Source of the DNA: Delftia tsuruhatensis
Lineage (GTDB): Bacteria > Pseudomonadota > Gammaproteobacteria > Burkholderiales > Burkholderiaceae_C
Reading direction: 5' to 3'
DNA length: 64,000 nucleotides
Assembly: GCF_903815225.1 (NCBI RefSeq)
Contig: NZ_LR813084.1
Coordinates: 2,522,501-2,586,500 of the forward strand
This document shows, one piece after another, positions 7,346-15,545 of the stretch. The notes beneath the pieces are model-generated. The model did not search any database. It saw only the letters and a program-made list of their open reading frames with translations, and was not told the DNA's origin. The position numbers and the translations under genes are program-made. Each line of letters starts with the position of its first letter. Position 1 is the first letter of the stretch.

Positions 7346-9046
7346 TCACATTCCTGCGTAGTTCGGTCCGCCGCCGCCCTCGGGCGTGACCCAGACGATG
7401 TTCTGGGTCGGGTCCTTGATGTCGCAGGTCTTGCAGTGCACGCAGTTTTGCGCGTTGATCTGCAGGCGCTTGCCGCCCTTGGCCTCGTCGTCCACGAATT
7501 CGTAGACACCGGCCGGGCAGTAGCGTTGCTCGGGGCCGGCGTATTTCTCGAGGTTGATGTTCACGGGCACCGAGGCGTCCTTGAGCGTCAGGTGGGCCGG
7601 CTGGTTCTCTGCATGGTTGGTGTTGCTGATGAACACGCTGGACAGGCGGTCGAAGGTCAGCTTGCCATCGGGCTTGGGATAGTCGATGGGCTTGCACTCG
7701 GCAGCGGGCCTGAGGTAGGCGTGGTCGGGCTTGTCGCGGTGCAGCGTCCAGGGAATGTTGCCCTTGAGCACGAACTGCTCCAGGCCATTCATCAGCGTGG
7801 CGGTGAACAGTCCCTTCTTGAACCACGCCTTGAAGTTGCGCGACTTGTTCAATTCCTCATGGAGCCAGCTGCCCTCGAAGGCTTCGACATAGGCGTTCAG
7901 CTCGTCGCCCTGGCGGCCCGCCACGATGGCATCATAGGCGGCATCGGCGGCCATCATGCCGGTCTTGATGGCGGCATGGCTGCCCTTGATGCGGCTGACG
8001 TTCAGGAAGCCTGCGTCGCAACCCACGAGCGCGCCGCCCGGGAATACGAACCTGGGCAGGGACAGCAGGCCGCCGGCCGTGATGGCACGCGCGCCATAGC
8101 CCAGGCGCTTGGCCGGCTTGATGCCCTTGGACTCGTCGCCTTCCAGGTAGTAGCGGATGTTGGGGTGGGTCTTCCAGCGCTGGAATTCCTCGAAGGGGCT
8201 CAGGTAGGGGTTGGCATAGTCCAGGCCCGTGATGAAGCCCAGCGTCACCTTGTTGTCGTCCAGGTGGTAGAGGAAGGCGCCGCCATAGGTCTTGCTGTCC
8301 ATGGGCCAGCCGGCGGTGTGCATCACGAAGCCGGGCTTGTGGCGGGCCGGGTCGATCTCCCACAGCTCCTTGATGCCGATGCCGTAGGTCTGCGGGTCCT
8401 TGCCCGCATCGAGCTGGTACCTCGCGATGATCTGCTTGCCCAGGTGGCCGCGCGCGCCCTCGGCGAAGATGGTGTACTTGGCGTGCAGCTCCATGCCCAG
8501 CTGGAAGTCGCCCGTGGGCTCGCCGTCCTTGCCGATGCCCATGTTGCCCGTGGCCACGCCCTTGACCGAGCCGTCCTCGTTGTACAGCACCTCGGCGGCG
8601 GCGAAGCCCGGGAAGATCTCCACGCCCAGGGCCTCGGCCTGCTCGCCCAGCCACTTGACCACGTTGCCCAGGCGCACGATGTAGTTGCCATGGTTCTGAA
8701 AGCATGCGGGCAACAGGAAGTTGGGCGTGCGCAGGCCGGACTTCTCGCTCAGGAAGACCATGGCGTCGTCGGTGACGGCCTGGTTCAGGGGGGCACCCTT
8801 TTCCTTCCAGTCGGGGATCAGCTCGGTCAGCGCGCGCGGGTCCATGATGGCGCCCGACAGGATGTGGGCACCGGGTTCGGAACCCTTTTCCAGCACCACG
8901 ACGGAGACATCCTGGCCCTTTTCGGCCGCCAGCTGCTTGAGGCGGATGGCCGTGGCCAGGCCGCCCGGGCCGCCTCCGACCACCACCACGTCATATTCCA
9001 TGGCTTCGCGCGGACCGTACTGGGCCAGGATCTCTTCGTTCGTCAT
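7346..9046 (-). CDS. Electron transfer flavoprotein-ubiquinone oxidoreductase
   Basis: 566 residues, the usual length for bacterial ETF-QO. It passes electrons from reduced ETF, fed by acyl-CoA and other dehydrogenases, to ubiquinone at the membrane. An FAD-binding Rossmann motif lies near the N-terminus (YDVVVVGGGPGGLATAIRL, about residues 17-35). The C-terminus is the 4Fe-4S domain with RYCPAGVYEF and NCVHCKTCDIKDP supplying the four cluster cysteines. The start at 9046 (MTNEEILAQYG) is preferred to an in-frame extension at 9217, because homologous cytoplasmic bacterial proteins begin just before the FAD motif. The gene is divergent from a thioesterase and shares with it a palindromic operator, suggesting control with fatty-acid breakdown. 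Confidence 0.95.
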   Translation of the reverse strand: MTNEEILAQYGPREAMEYDVVVVGGGPGGLATAIRLKQLAAEKGQDVSVVVLEKGSEPGAHILSGAIMDPRALTELIPDWKEKGAPLNQAVTDDAMVFLSEKSGLRTPNFLLPACFQNHGNYIVRLGNVVKWLGEQAEALGVEIFPGFAAAEVLYNEDGSVKGVATGNMGIGKDGEPTGDFQLGMELHAKYTIFAEGARGHLGKQIIARYQLDAGKDPQTYGIGIKELWEIDPARHKPGFVMHTAGWPMDSKTYGGAFLYHLDDNKVTLGFITGLDYANPYLSPFEEFQRWKTHPNIRYYLEGDESKGIKPAKRLGYGARAITAGGLLSLPRFVFPGGALVGCDAGFLNVSRIKGSHAAIKTGMMAADAAYDAIVAGRQGDELNAYVEAFEGSWLHEELNKSRNFKAWFKKGLFTATLMNGLEQFVLKGNIPWTLHRDKPDHAYLRPAAECKPIDYPKPDGKLTFDRLSSVFISNTNHAENQPAHLTLKDASVPVNINLEKYAGPEQRYCPAGVYEFVDDEAKGGKRLQINAQNCVHCKTCDIKDPTQNIVWVTPEGGGGPNYAGM

Positions 9047-9089
9047 CGGGGTGTCTCGCTTGGATATTGAAAAACAGGGTATTCGACAG

Positions 9090-9107
9090 ACCGAACGTTT
9101 GTTCGGT
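9090..9107. promoter_or_regulatory. Perfect 18-bp palindrome between ETF-QO and thioesterase genes
   Basis: ACCGAAC-GTTT-GTTCGGT: two exact 7-bp arms around a self-complementary-like centre, 44 bp upstream of the ETF-QO start. Size and symmetry fit a TetR-family operator, and several TetR regulators of fatty-acid catabolism use sites of this GAAC/GTTC type. The regulator is not encoded in this window. Confidence 0.7.
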
Positions 9108-9263
9108 GGCAGCGCAAATGCCGCGATGCGGTGGATTCTATGCGGTGAGCGGGCGCCGGCGTTGCTGATAGGTGACAGCCGCGCCACCCATGCTGCGGCA
9201 CAGTGTAGGGCGGCCAAAGCGCGCGGGGCTTCGCGATGGCGCTACAACAAGGAGACTGCAGGC

Positions 9264-9683
9264 ATGCGCATTGAAATTCCGGAATGCAAAAAATGGGTTC
9301 ACGAGATGCGATTCAAGGTGCGCTGGGGCGACATGGATGCCATGGGCCACGTCAACAACGCCATGTACTTCCGCTACCTGGAGACCGCGCGCATCGACTG
9401 GATGCACGCGGCGGGCATGGCGCCCGCTCCGCAGGGCCAGGGGCCCGTCATCGTCAATGCGTTCTGCAATTTCCACCAGCAACTGGCCTACCCGGACGAG
9501 GTGCTGCTCAAGATGTATGTCAGCGACCCGGGCCGCACCACCTTCGAGACCTGGGGCACCATGGAGCGCGTGGGCGAGCCCGGCGTGATCTGCGCGGCCG
9601 GCGGCGGCACGGTGATCTGGGTGGACTTCCCCCGGCAAAAGGCCGTGGAGCTGCCGGGCTGGGTGCGGGAGATGGTGGGCTGA
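9264..9683 (+). CDS. Acyl-CoA thioesterase, 4HBT hotdog family
   Basis: 139 residues forming one hotdog domain. The 4-hydroxybenzoyl-CoA thioesterase-type motif is at about residues 22-41 (DMDAMGHVNNAMYFRYLETA), with the Asp expected to be catalytic. It probably hydrolyses acyl-CoA esters in the cytoplasm. The start at 9264 has AAGGAG about 10 nt upstream; ATG 9306 is an alternative that would remove the first 14 residues. It is divergent from ETF-QO with a shared palindrome, which fits a role in acyl-CoA metabolism. Precise acyl specificity is unknown. Confidence 0.88.
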   Translation: MRIEIPECKKWVHEMRFKVRWGDMDAMGHVNNAMYFRYLETARIDWMHAAGMAPAPQGQGPVIVNAFCNFHQQLAYPDEVLLKMYVSDPGRTTFETWGTMERVGEPGVICAAGGGTVIWVDFPRQKAVELPGWVREMVG

Positions 9684-9843
9684 GATCTGTGCAGGCCCCG
9701 GCCTTCGCCGTGGCTTTCCTCTCTCGTGACGGTGGTCGGGAGGGGTGTTCGGTTTTCCGGACGAAGTGGCCGGATGCTTGTTCGGGTTTTCGTTGTGCCT
9801 TATGCAAAAAAGTAAGGTCCATATAGGCGAATCAAGCAGTTAG

Positions 9844-9858
9844 CGTGCGACCCGCACG
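9844..9858. promoter_or_regulatory. Inverted repeat adjacent to the sigma-54 promoter
   Basis: CGTGCG-ACC-CGCACG, a perfect 6-bp dyad, ends 12 bp before the sigma-54 promoter. GTGCG/CGCAC dyads are plausible binding sites for DctD-like activators, but enhancers normally lie farther upstream, so this assignment is tentative. Confidence 0.4.
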
Positions 9859-9869
9859 GTGAAGGCGGC

Positions 9870-9885
9870 TGGCACGGTCTGTGCA
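9870..9885 (+). promoter_or_regulatory. Sigma-54 promoter for the symporter gene
   Basis: TGGCACGGTCTGTGCA matches the -24/-12 consensus: GG at 9871-9872 and GC at 9883-9884, exactly 10 bp apart, with TGGCAC conserved in full. It lies about 113 bp upstream of the symporter ATG. A sigma-54-dependent activator is encoded two genes downstream. Confidence 0.8.
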
Positions 9886-9997
9886 CTACAGGGCGCAGGC
9901 CACGTGCATCGTGGTTGTGTATGCAGGGAGACAAGCCTGTCCGCGTGGCGGTACGGGCTCGCTTGCAAGACCGAAACGCGTCCAACGAAAAATCCGC

Positions 9998-11308
9998 ATG
10001 AAATTCAATCGCTTGACCACCATGGTGCTGGTGGCCATGGTCCTCGGCGTGCTGGTGGGCTATGCCTGCCACAGCTACGCGCCCACGCCCGAGGCCGCCA
10101 AGGAGATCGCCAGCTACTTCGGCATCCTCACGGACGTCTTCCTGCGCATGATCAAGATGATCATCGCGCCCCTGGTGTTCGCCACCCTGGTGTCGGGCCT
10201 TGCCAACATGGGCGACGCCAAGGCCGTGGGCCGCATCGGCGGCCGTGCGCTGGGCTGGTTCATCGTGGCGTCGTTCTGCTCGCTGGCCATCGGCCTGATC
10301 TATGCCAACGTGCTGCAGCCCGGCCATGGCCTGGGCGTGTCCCTGCCGTCGTCGGCCGAGGGCCTGAACCTCAAGACCTCGGCGCTGAACCTCAAGGACT
10401 TCATCGCCCACGTGTTCCCCAAGAACATCTTCGAGGCCATGGCCACCAACGAGGTGCTGCAGATCCTGGTGTTCGCGCTGTTCTTCGGCATCGCCCTGGG
10501 CAACCTGCACAACCAGGCCGCGCGCTCCATGGTGGGCCTGATGGACGAAGTGGTCCACGTGATGCTCAAGGTCACCGACTATGTGATGCGCTTCGCGCCC
10601 GTGGGCGTGTTCGGCGCCGTGGCCGGCACCATCGCCATCCATGGGCTGGGCATGCTGTCGGTGTTCGGCAAGTTCATGCTGTGCTTCTACCTGGCCCTGG
10701 CCACGCTGTGGGTGCTGCTGATCGTGGCCGGCTACTTCGTACTGGGCCGCGACGTGTTCCGCCTGCTGAACCTGATCCGCGGCCCGCTGCTGGTGGGCTT
10801 TTCGACGGCCAGCAGCGAATCGACCTATCCCAAGCTGATGGAGCAGCTGGAGAAGTTCGGCGTCAAGCCGCGCATCATCGGCTTCGTGCTGCCGCTGGGC
10901 TACTCGTTCAACCTGGACGGCTCGATGGTCTACACCACCTTCCTGGCCATCTTCATCGCCCAGGCCTACGGCATCGACATGACGCTGACGGCCCAGATCA
11001 CCATGCTGCTGGTGCTGATGGTCTCCAGCAAGGGCATCGCCGGCGTGCCGCGTGCCTCGCTGGTCGTGGTGGCGGCCGTGCTGCCGATGTTCGGCCTGCC
11101 GGAAGCCGGCATCCTGCTGATCCTGGGCATAGACCACTTCCTGGACATGGGCCGCACGCTGACCAATGTGCTGGGCAATGCGATCGCCACGGCCGTGGTG
11201 GCCAAGTGGGAGGGCGCGGTCGATCCGACCACGGCCACGGACGATGACGAGGAATCGCTGCTGCCCGTGGAGCATTCCCCGCAAGGGCGACCCGCTGTCT
11301 CCGCCTGA
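9998..11308 (+). CDS. Dicarboxylate/amino acid:cation symporter (DAACS family)
   Basis: 436-residue inner-membrane symporter of the GltP/DctA family. The serine-rich re-entrant loop is present as 'FSTASSESTYPKLMEQLEKF', and the transport core as 'GYSFNLDGSMVYTTFLAIFI', followed by 'SSKGIAGVPRASLVV'. The serine loop differs from canonical DctA (GTSSSES), so glutamate/aspartate and C4-dicarboxylates are both possible substrates. The ATG at 9998 begins the first helix. The gene has a sigma-54 promoter and is followed after 40 bp by a DctB/DctD-like sensor-regulator pair, so induction by its own substrate through that pair is likely. Confidence 0.9.
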   Translation: MKFNRLTTMVLVAMVLGVLVGYACHSYAPTPEAAKEIASYFGILTDVFLRMIKMIIAPLVFATLVSGLANMGDAKAVGRIGGRALGWFIVASFCSLAIGLIYANVLQPGHGLGVSLPSSAEGLNLKTSALNLKDFIAHVFPKNIFEAMATNEVLQILVFALFFGIALGNLHNQAARSMVGLMDEVVHVMLKVTDYVMRFAPVGVFGAVAGTIAIHGLGMLSVFGKFMLCFYLALATLWVLLIVAGYFVLGRDVFRLLNLIRGPLLVGFSTASSESTYPKLMEQLEKFGVKPRIIGFVLPLGYSFNLDGSMVYTTFLAIFIAQAYGIDMTLTAQITMLLVLMVSSKGIAGVPRASLVVVAAVLPMFGLPEAGILLILGIDHFLDMGRTLTNVLGNAIATAVVAKWEGAVDPTTATDDDEESLLPVEHSPQGRPAVSA

Positions 11309-11348
11309 GGCCGCGCGGGGGGGCGCTGATAACATCGGTGCCTTCACC

Positions 11349-13226
11349 ATGCCCGCCCGCCGCCCCCTGCGCCAGCTGATCCTGCTTTTGCTGTGGCTTG
11401 CCCTGAGCGGGCTGAGCGGCTGGGGCGCGTACCTGCTGGCGCAGCAGCTGGGCATCGCCGATCTGCGCGCCACGGGAATGCACCGGCTGGAGCTGTATGG
11501 CGCCAGCCTGCAGCGCGAGATCGGCAAGTACGCCTTCCTGCCCGATGTGCTGGCGCTGGAGGGCAATGTACAGAGGCTGCTGGCCGAGCCCGGCGACGAG
11601 CAGCTCACCAACCGTGTCAATGCCTACCTGGAGCAGCTCAACGACCGCGCGGGTACGCTGACTGCCTACATGGTCGATGCCCTCGGCCGGGTGGTGGCTT
11701 CCAGCAACTGGCGGCGCACCGACAGCTACATGGGCGAGGACCTGAGCTTTCGCCCCTACTACCGCAGCGCCATGGCCACGGGCAGCGCGCGCTTCTTCGG
11801 CATCGGCACGACGCGTGGCGAGCCCGGCTACTACCTGGCCTCCACGCTGGGCGACGACACCCACACGCTGGGCGTGGCCGTGGTCAAGGTCAGCCTGGAC
11901 CAGCTGGAGCAATCCTGGTCCACGGTGGAAGCCCCGGTCCTGGTCAGCGATGAGAACGGTGTCGTCATCCTGAGCACCGTCTCCGACTGGAAGTTCACCA
12001 CCTTGCGCACGCTGGACGAGGGCACGCGCACGGCCTTCGACCACACGCGCCAGTACAACCGGCGCGCACTGGAGCCGCTGGGCCTGCAGGTATTGCGCGA
12101 GCTGGGCCAGGGGGCCCGCCTGGTGCGCATCGCACGGCACAGCGAGGAGTCGGCCTCGGTCTACCCGGTCAGCGGCCGCTTCCTGTCCCAGACACGCCAG
12201 TTGCCCGGCACGCCCTGGACGCTGACCGTGCTCTCGCACCTGGAGCAGGTGGACCAGCTGGCCCAGAGCCGCGCGCTGGCAGCGGCCGTGGGCGCGGCCT
12301 TCGTTCTGCTGCTGGCCATGATGGTCAACGAGCGCCGACGCCACCTGCGCGACCGGCTGGCCGCGCGCGAGGCGCTGCAGGCCGCCCATGACGAGCTGGA
12401 GCGCAAGGTCGAGCGGCGCACGGCCGATCTGTCGGCGGCCAACGAGGCGCTGCAGGCCGAGGTGGCCGAGCGTATCCATGCCGAGGCCACGCTGCGCGCC
12501 GCCCAGGACGAGCTGGTCCAGGCCGGCAAGCTGGCCGTGATCGGCCAGCTGTCCACGGGCATCGCCCACGAGCTGAACCAGCCGTTGACGGCATTGCGCA
12601 CGCTGGCCGGCAACAGCCAGCGCTTCCTGGAGCGCGGCGATACCGACACCACGCGCGTGAATCTGGAGCGCATGGCCCAGTTGGCCGACCGCATGGGCCG
12701 CATCACGGGCCAGTTGCGCAACTTCGCACGCAAGTCCAGCGGCGCCAGCCAGGCCGTATCGCTGGCGCGTGCGCTGGACAACGCCCTGGCCGTGCTGGAG
12801 TCGCGCGTGGCCGAGACCGGCGCCCGCATCCTGCGCGACGATGGCACGGCCGAAGCCGTGGCCTGGTGCGATGGCAACCGCATCGAACAGGTGCTGATCA
12901 ACCTCATCAACAACTCGCTGGATGCCATGCGCGGCCAGGACGCGCCCTGCCTGGAACTGGCCTGCGCCATGGCCGATGGCCGGGCCCAGGTCACCGTGCG
13001 CGACCACGGGCCGGGCCTGAGCGAAGCGGCGCAGGCCCATCTGTTCCAGCCGTTCTTCACCACCAAGGAGGAGGGCGTGGGCCTGGGCCTGGGGCTGGCG
13101 CTGTCGGCCGGCATCGTGCGCGAATGCGGCGGCACGCTGACCGGCAGCAACCACGCCGACGGCGGCGCCGTCTTCACGCTGAGCCTGGCCCAGGCACCCT
13201 CAGAACCCACTGCCGACACACCATGA
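11349..13226 (+). CDS. dctB: DctB-like sensor histidine kinase
   Basis: 625 residues. A first membrane helix at about 11-31 is followed by a periplasmic double-Cache-type sensor region (to about 315), then a second helix, a coiled coil (about 340-380), and a HisKA domain with the phosphorylated His at 407 ('LSTGIAHELNQPLTALRTLA'). The HATPase domain follows, with the N-box 'LINLINNSLDAM' and the 'GLGLGLALS' G box. This is the architecture of DctB, the C4-dicarboxylate sensor. It lies between the symporter and the response regulator, whose start overlaps its stop (ATGA), so the two are translationally coupled. The ligand is inferred from the symporter. Confidence 0.9.
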   Translation: MPARRPLRQLILLLLWLALSGLSGWGAYLLAQQLGIADLRATGMHRLELYGASLQREIGKYAFLPDVLALEGNVQRLLAEPGDEQLTNRVNAYLEQLNDRAGTLTAYMVDALGRVVASSNWRRTDSYMGEDLSFRPYYRSAMATGSARFFGIGTTRGEPGYYLASTLGDDTHTLGVAVVKVSLDQLEQSWSTVEAPVLVSDENGVVILSTVSDWKFTTLRTLDEGTRTAFDHTRQYNRRALEPLGLQVLRELGQGARLVRIARHSEESASVYPVSGRFLSQTRQLPGTPWTLTVLSHLEQVDQLAQSRALAAAVGAAFVLLLAMMVNERRRHLRDRLAAREALQAAHDELERKVERRTADLSAANEALQAEVAERIHAEATLRAAQDELVQAGKLAVIGQLSTGIAHELNQPLTALRTLAGNSQRFLERGDTDTTRVNLERMAQLADRMGRITGQLRNFARKSSGASQAVSLARALDNALAVLESRVAETGARILRDDGTAEAVAWCDGNRIEQVLINLINNSLDAMRGQDAPCLELACAMADGRAQVTVRDHGPGLSEAAQAHLFQPFFTTKEEGVGLGLGLALSAGIVRECGGTLTGSNHADGGAVFTLSLAQAPSEPTADTP

Positions 13227-14563
13227 CCGACGCCCTCAAAGTGCTGATCATCGAAGACGATCCCGACATCGTGCTCGGCTGCGAGCAGGCGCTGCAGCTC
13301 GAAGGCATCGCCTGCGAGAGCGTGGGCAGCGCCGAGCAGGCACGCCGGCGCCTGTCACGCGACTTCGAGGGCATCGTGGTCAGCGACATCCGCCTGCCGC
13401 GCATGGATGGCATGGCCTTTCTGCGCGAGCTGGTGGCCATGGACCCGGAGCTGCCCGTGGTGCTGATCACGGGCCATGGCGACATCTCCATGGCCGTGCA
13501 GGCCATGAAGGATGGCGCCCAGGACTTCATCCAGAAACCCTTCGCGCCCGAAACCCTGGTGGGTGCCGTGCGCCGTGCCATGGAGCGGCGCCGGCTGGTG
13601 CTGGAGGTGCGCGCGCTGCGCCGGCAACTGGAGCAGCGCGACAGCCTGGAGCACAGGCTGATAGGCCGTGCGCCCAACATGCGGCAGCTGCGCCAGATGC
13701 TGGCGGGGCTGGCGCAGAGCGCGGCCGACGTGCTGATCCAGGGGGAGACCGGCACGGGCAAGGAGCTGGTCGCGCGCTGCCTGCACGAGGCCAGCGCGCG
13801 CAGCGGCGGCAACTTCGTGGCCGTCAACTGCGGCGGCCTGCCCGATACGCTGTTCGACAGCGAGATGTTCGGCAGCGAGGCCGGCGCCTATACGGGCGCG
13901 GGCAAGAAGCGCATCGGCAAGCTGGAGCACGCCAGCGGCGGCACGCTGTTCCTGGACGAGATCGAGAGCATGCCCATGGCCATGCAGATCAAGCTGTTGC
14001 GCGTGCTGCAGGAGCGCGTGCTGGAGCGCCTGGGCTCCAACACGCTGATTCCCATCGACTGCCGCGTGATCGCGGCGACCAAGGTCGATCTGCTCGAATT
14101 GAGCCGGCAAGGACTGTTCCGCGCCGACCTCTACTACCGCCTCAACGTCGCCACCGTCTCGCTGCCACCGCTGCGCGAGCGGCGCGAGGACGTGCCGCTG
14201 CTGTTCGAGCATTTCGCGCTGCAGGGCGCGGCCCGCCACCAGCGGCCCGTGCCCGAGCTGACCACGGCGCGCGTGCAGCAACTGCTGGGCTATGACTGGC
14301 CGGGCAATGTGCGCGAGCTGCGCAACGTGGCCGAGCGCACGGTGCTGGGCATCGAGGCGGGCTCGCCGCCCTTTGCCTCCGCCACCGCATCGCAGGACCC
14401 GGTGCCGCGCCCTCTGGCCGCCACCGTCGAGGCCTTCGAGCGCGCCCTCATCGCCGATGCCCTGCGGCGCCACGGCGGCAGCCTGGCACGCACTGCCGAG
14501 GCCCTGGCCATGCCGAAAACCACGCTGCACGACAAGATCCGCAAGTACGGGCTGGATAGCTAG
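13223..14563 (+). CDS. dctD: DctD-like sigma-54-dependent response regulator
   Basis: 446 residues of NtrC-type architecture: receiver domain with phospho-acceptor D55 (VVSDIRLPRMDG), AAA+ domain with Walker A GETGTGKE, and a C-terminal Fis-type helix-turn-helix ('SLARTAEALAMPKTTLHDKI'). The sigma-54 contact loop is GAYTGA at residues 221-226, with Tyr in place of the usual Phe. The start overlaps the kinase stop by 4 bp. It should activate the sigma-54 promoter found upstream of the symporter gene, closing a sensor-regulator-transporter circuit. Confidence 0.92.
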   Translation: MTDALKVLIIEDDPDIVLGCEQALQLEGIACESVGSAEQARRRLSRDFEGIVVSDIRLPRMDGMAFLRELVAMDPELPVVLITGHGDISMAVQAMKDGAQDFIQKPFAPETLVGAVRRAMERRRLVLEVRALRRQLEQRDSLEHRLIGRAPNMRQLRQMLAGLAQSAADVLIQGETGTGKELVARCLHEASARSGGNFVAVNCGGLPDTLFDSEMFGSEAGAYTGAGKKRIGKLEHASGGTLFLDEIESMPMAMQIKLLRVLQERVLERLGSNTLIPIDCRVIAATKVDLLELSRQGLFRADLYYRLNVATVSLPPLRERREDVPLLFEHFALQGAARHQRPVPELTTARVQQLLGYDWPGNVRELRNVAERTVLGIEAGSPPFASATASQDPVPRPLAATVEAFERALIADALRRHGGSLARTAEALAMPKTTLHDKIRKYGLDS

Positions 14564-14663
14564 CGGGCGTGCGAAGTCTTCCAGCGGCGCGCCTGCTCGC
14601 TCAAGCCCGGGCCGCGACCTGCAGGAAGGGGGTGATGCCGCCCAGGCGCGCCCCTCAGGCTCC

Positions 14664-15452
14664 TCAGACCGCGCAGGCGGCCTGCCGGACCGCCACCAGG
14701 CCGAACAGCTCGCCCAGCACGGCCTCGGCTTCGCCATCGGCCAGCTGGCGCTGCTGCGTGCCCCGGGTCGTGACGGTCTTGAGCAGATCGCCCACCAGGA
14801 TCAGCCGGCCTGCGGGCTGGTGCAGCACCACGACCCGCTTTTGCACGAAGATGGCGTCCGGGTGGGTGGAGTTCAGATAGTTGGCGGGGGCAAAGTCCAC
14901 CCATTCCTGCGGCGACAGGTTGAAGGCGTACTGGTTGGCCCATGCACCGTCCACCCGGGCTTGCAACAGGTATTCGCCCTGGGCGTCCAGGCCGAGGCGG
15001 AAGCTGTCGCAGTCCTGGCCGACATCGGTGTCCAGCACATCCAGGGCCATGGGTGCGCGGATGCCGTAGCTTCCGAAGCCCAGGTCGCACAGCCATTGCC
15101 GGCCTTCGACCTCGGCGACCAGCGCCATGTGGGTGCGGGGCCGGCGCGCCGGGTAGAACATGGGCCGCGCGGCGACGAAGCGGTAGGCGATGCCCAGGGC
15201 CTGCAGCGCCATCGCGAACAGGCCGTTGACCTCGTAGCAATAGCCGCCCCGCCCGCCGCCCAGCAGCTTGCCCGCGATGTCCTCGGGCACCAGCGAGACG
15301 ATCTTGCCGGCCTGTACATCCAGGTTTTCGAAAGGGACGGTGAACAGCTGTGCGCGCATCAGTGCGTGCAAGGTGGCGGTATCGGCCGCGACGGGGCCCG
15401 TGTGGCCGATGCGGCGAAGATAGGTGTCAAGGTCGAAATTGCTGGCGTGCAT
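14664..15452 (-). CDS. nat: Arylamine N-acetyltransferase
   Basis: 262 residues. The catalytic triad is visible as C72 (GGRGGYCYEVNGLF), H108 (RTHMALV) and D123 (WLCDLGFG), at the positions expected for bacterial NATs. It transfers acetyl groups from acetyl-CoA to arylamines, hydrazines and similar xenobiotics in the cytoplasm. The frame stays open far upstream, antisense to the MocR gene, but the ATG at 15452 gives the family's N-terminus (FDLDTYLRRIG). It is divergent from a MocR-type regulator 69 bp away that probably controls it. Confidence 0.93.
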   Translation of the reverse strand: MHASNFDLDTYLRRIGHTGPVAADTATLHALMRAQLFTVPFENLDVQAGKIVSLVPEDIAGKLLGGGRGGYCYEVNGLFAMALQALGIAYRFVAARPMFYPARRPRTHMALVAEVEGRQWLCDLGFGSYGIRAPMALDVLDTDVGQDCDSFRLGLDAQGEYLLQARVDGAWANQYAFNLSPQEWVDFAPANYLNSTHPDAIFVQKRVVVLHQPAGRLILVGDLLKTVTTRGTQQRQLADGEAEAVLGELFGLVAVRQAACAV

Positions 15453-15499
15453 GGAAAGTATCCCGGTTCGAATGGCAGGGATGGACGATAACGCCGGCA

Positions 15500-15545
15500 G
15501 CCGATCTTCTGTATCGGCAGAATGATCGAAAACAGACCTGTACAG
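15500..15545. promoter_or_regulatory. Putative MocR operator region
   Basis: A perfect inverted repeat GCCGAT-N7-ATCGGC lies at 15500-15518, with CTGTAT overlapping its centre, and a palindrome CTGTACAG is at 15538-15545. The gap between the divergent NAT and MocR genes is only 69 bp. MocR regulators often bind direct or inverted CTGTAY-like elements; which of these is used here is inference. Confidence 0.45.
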
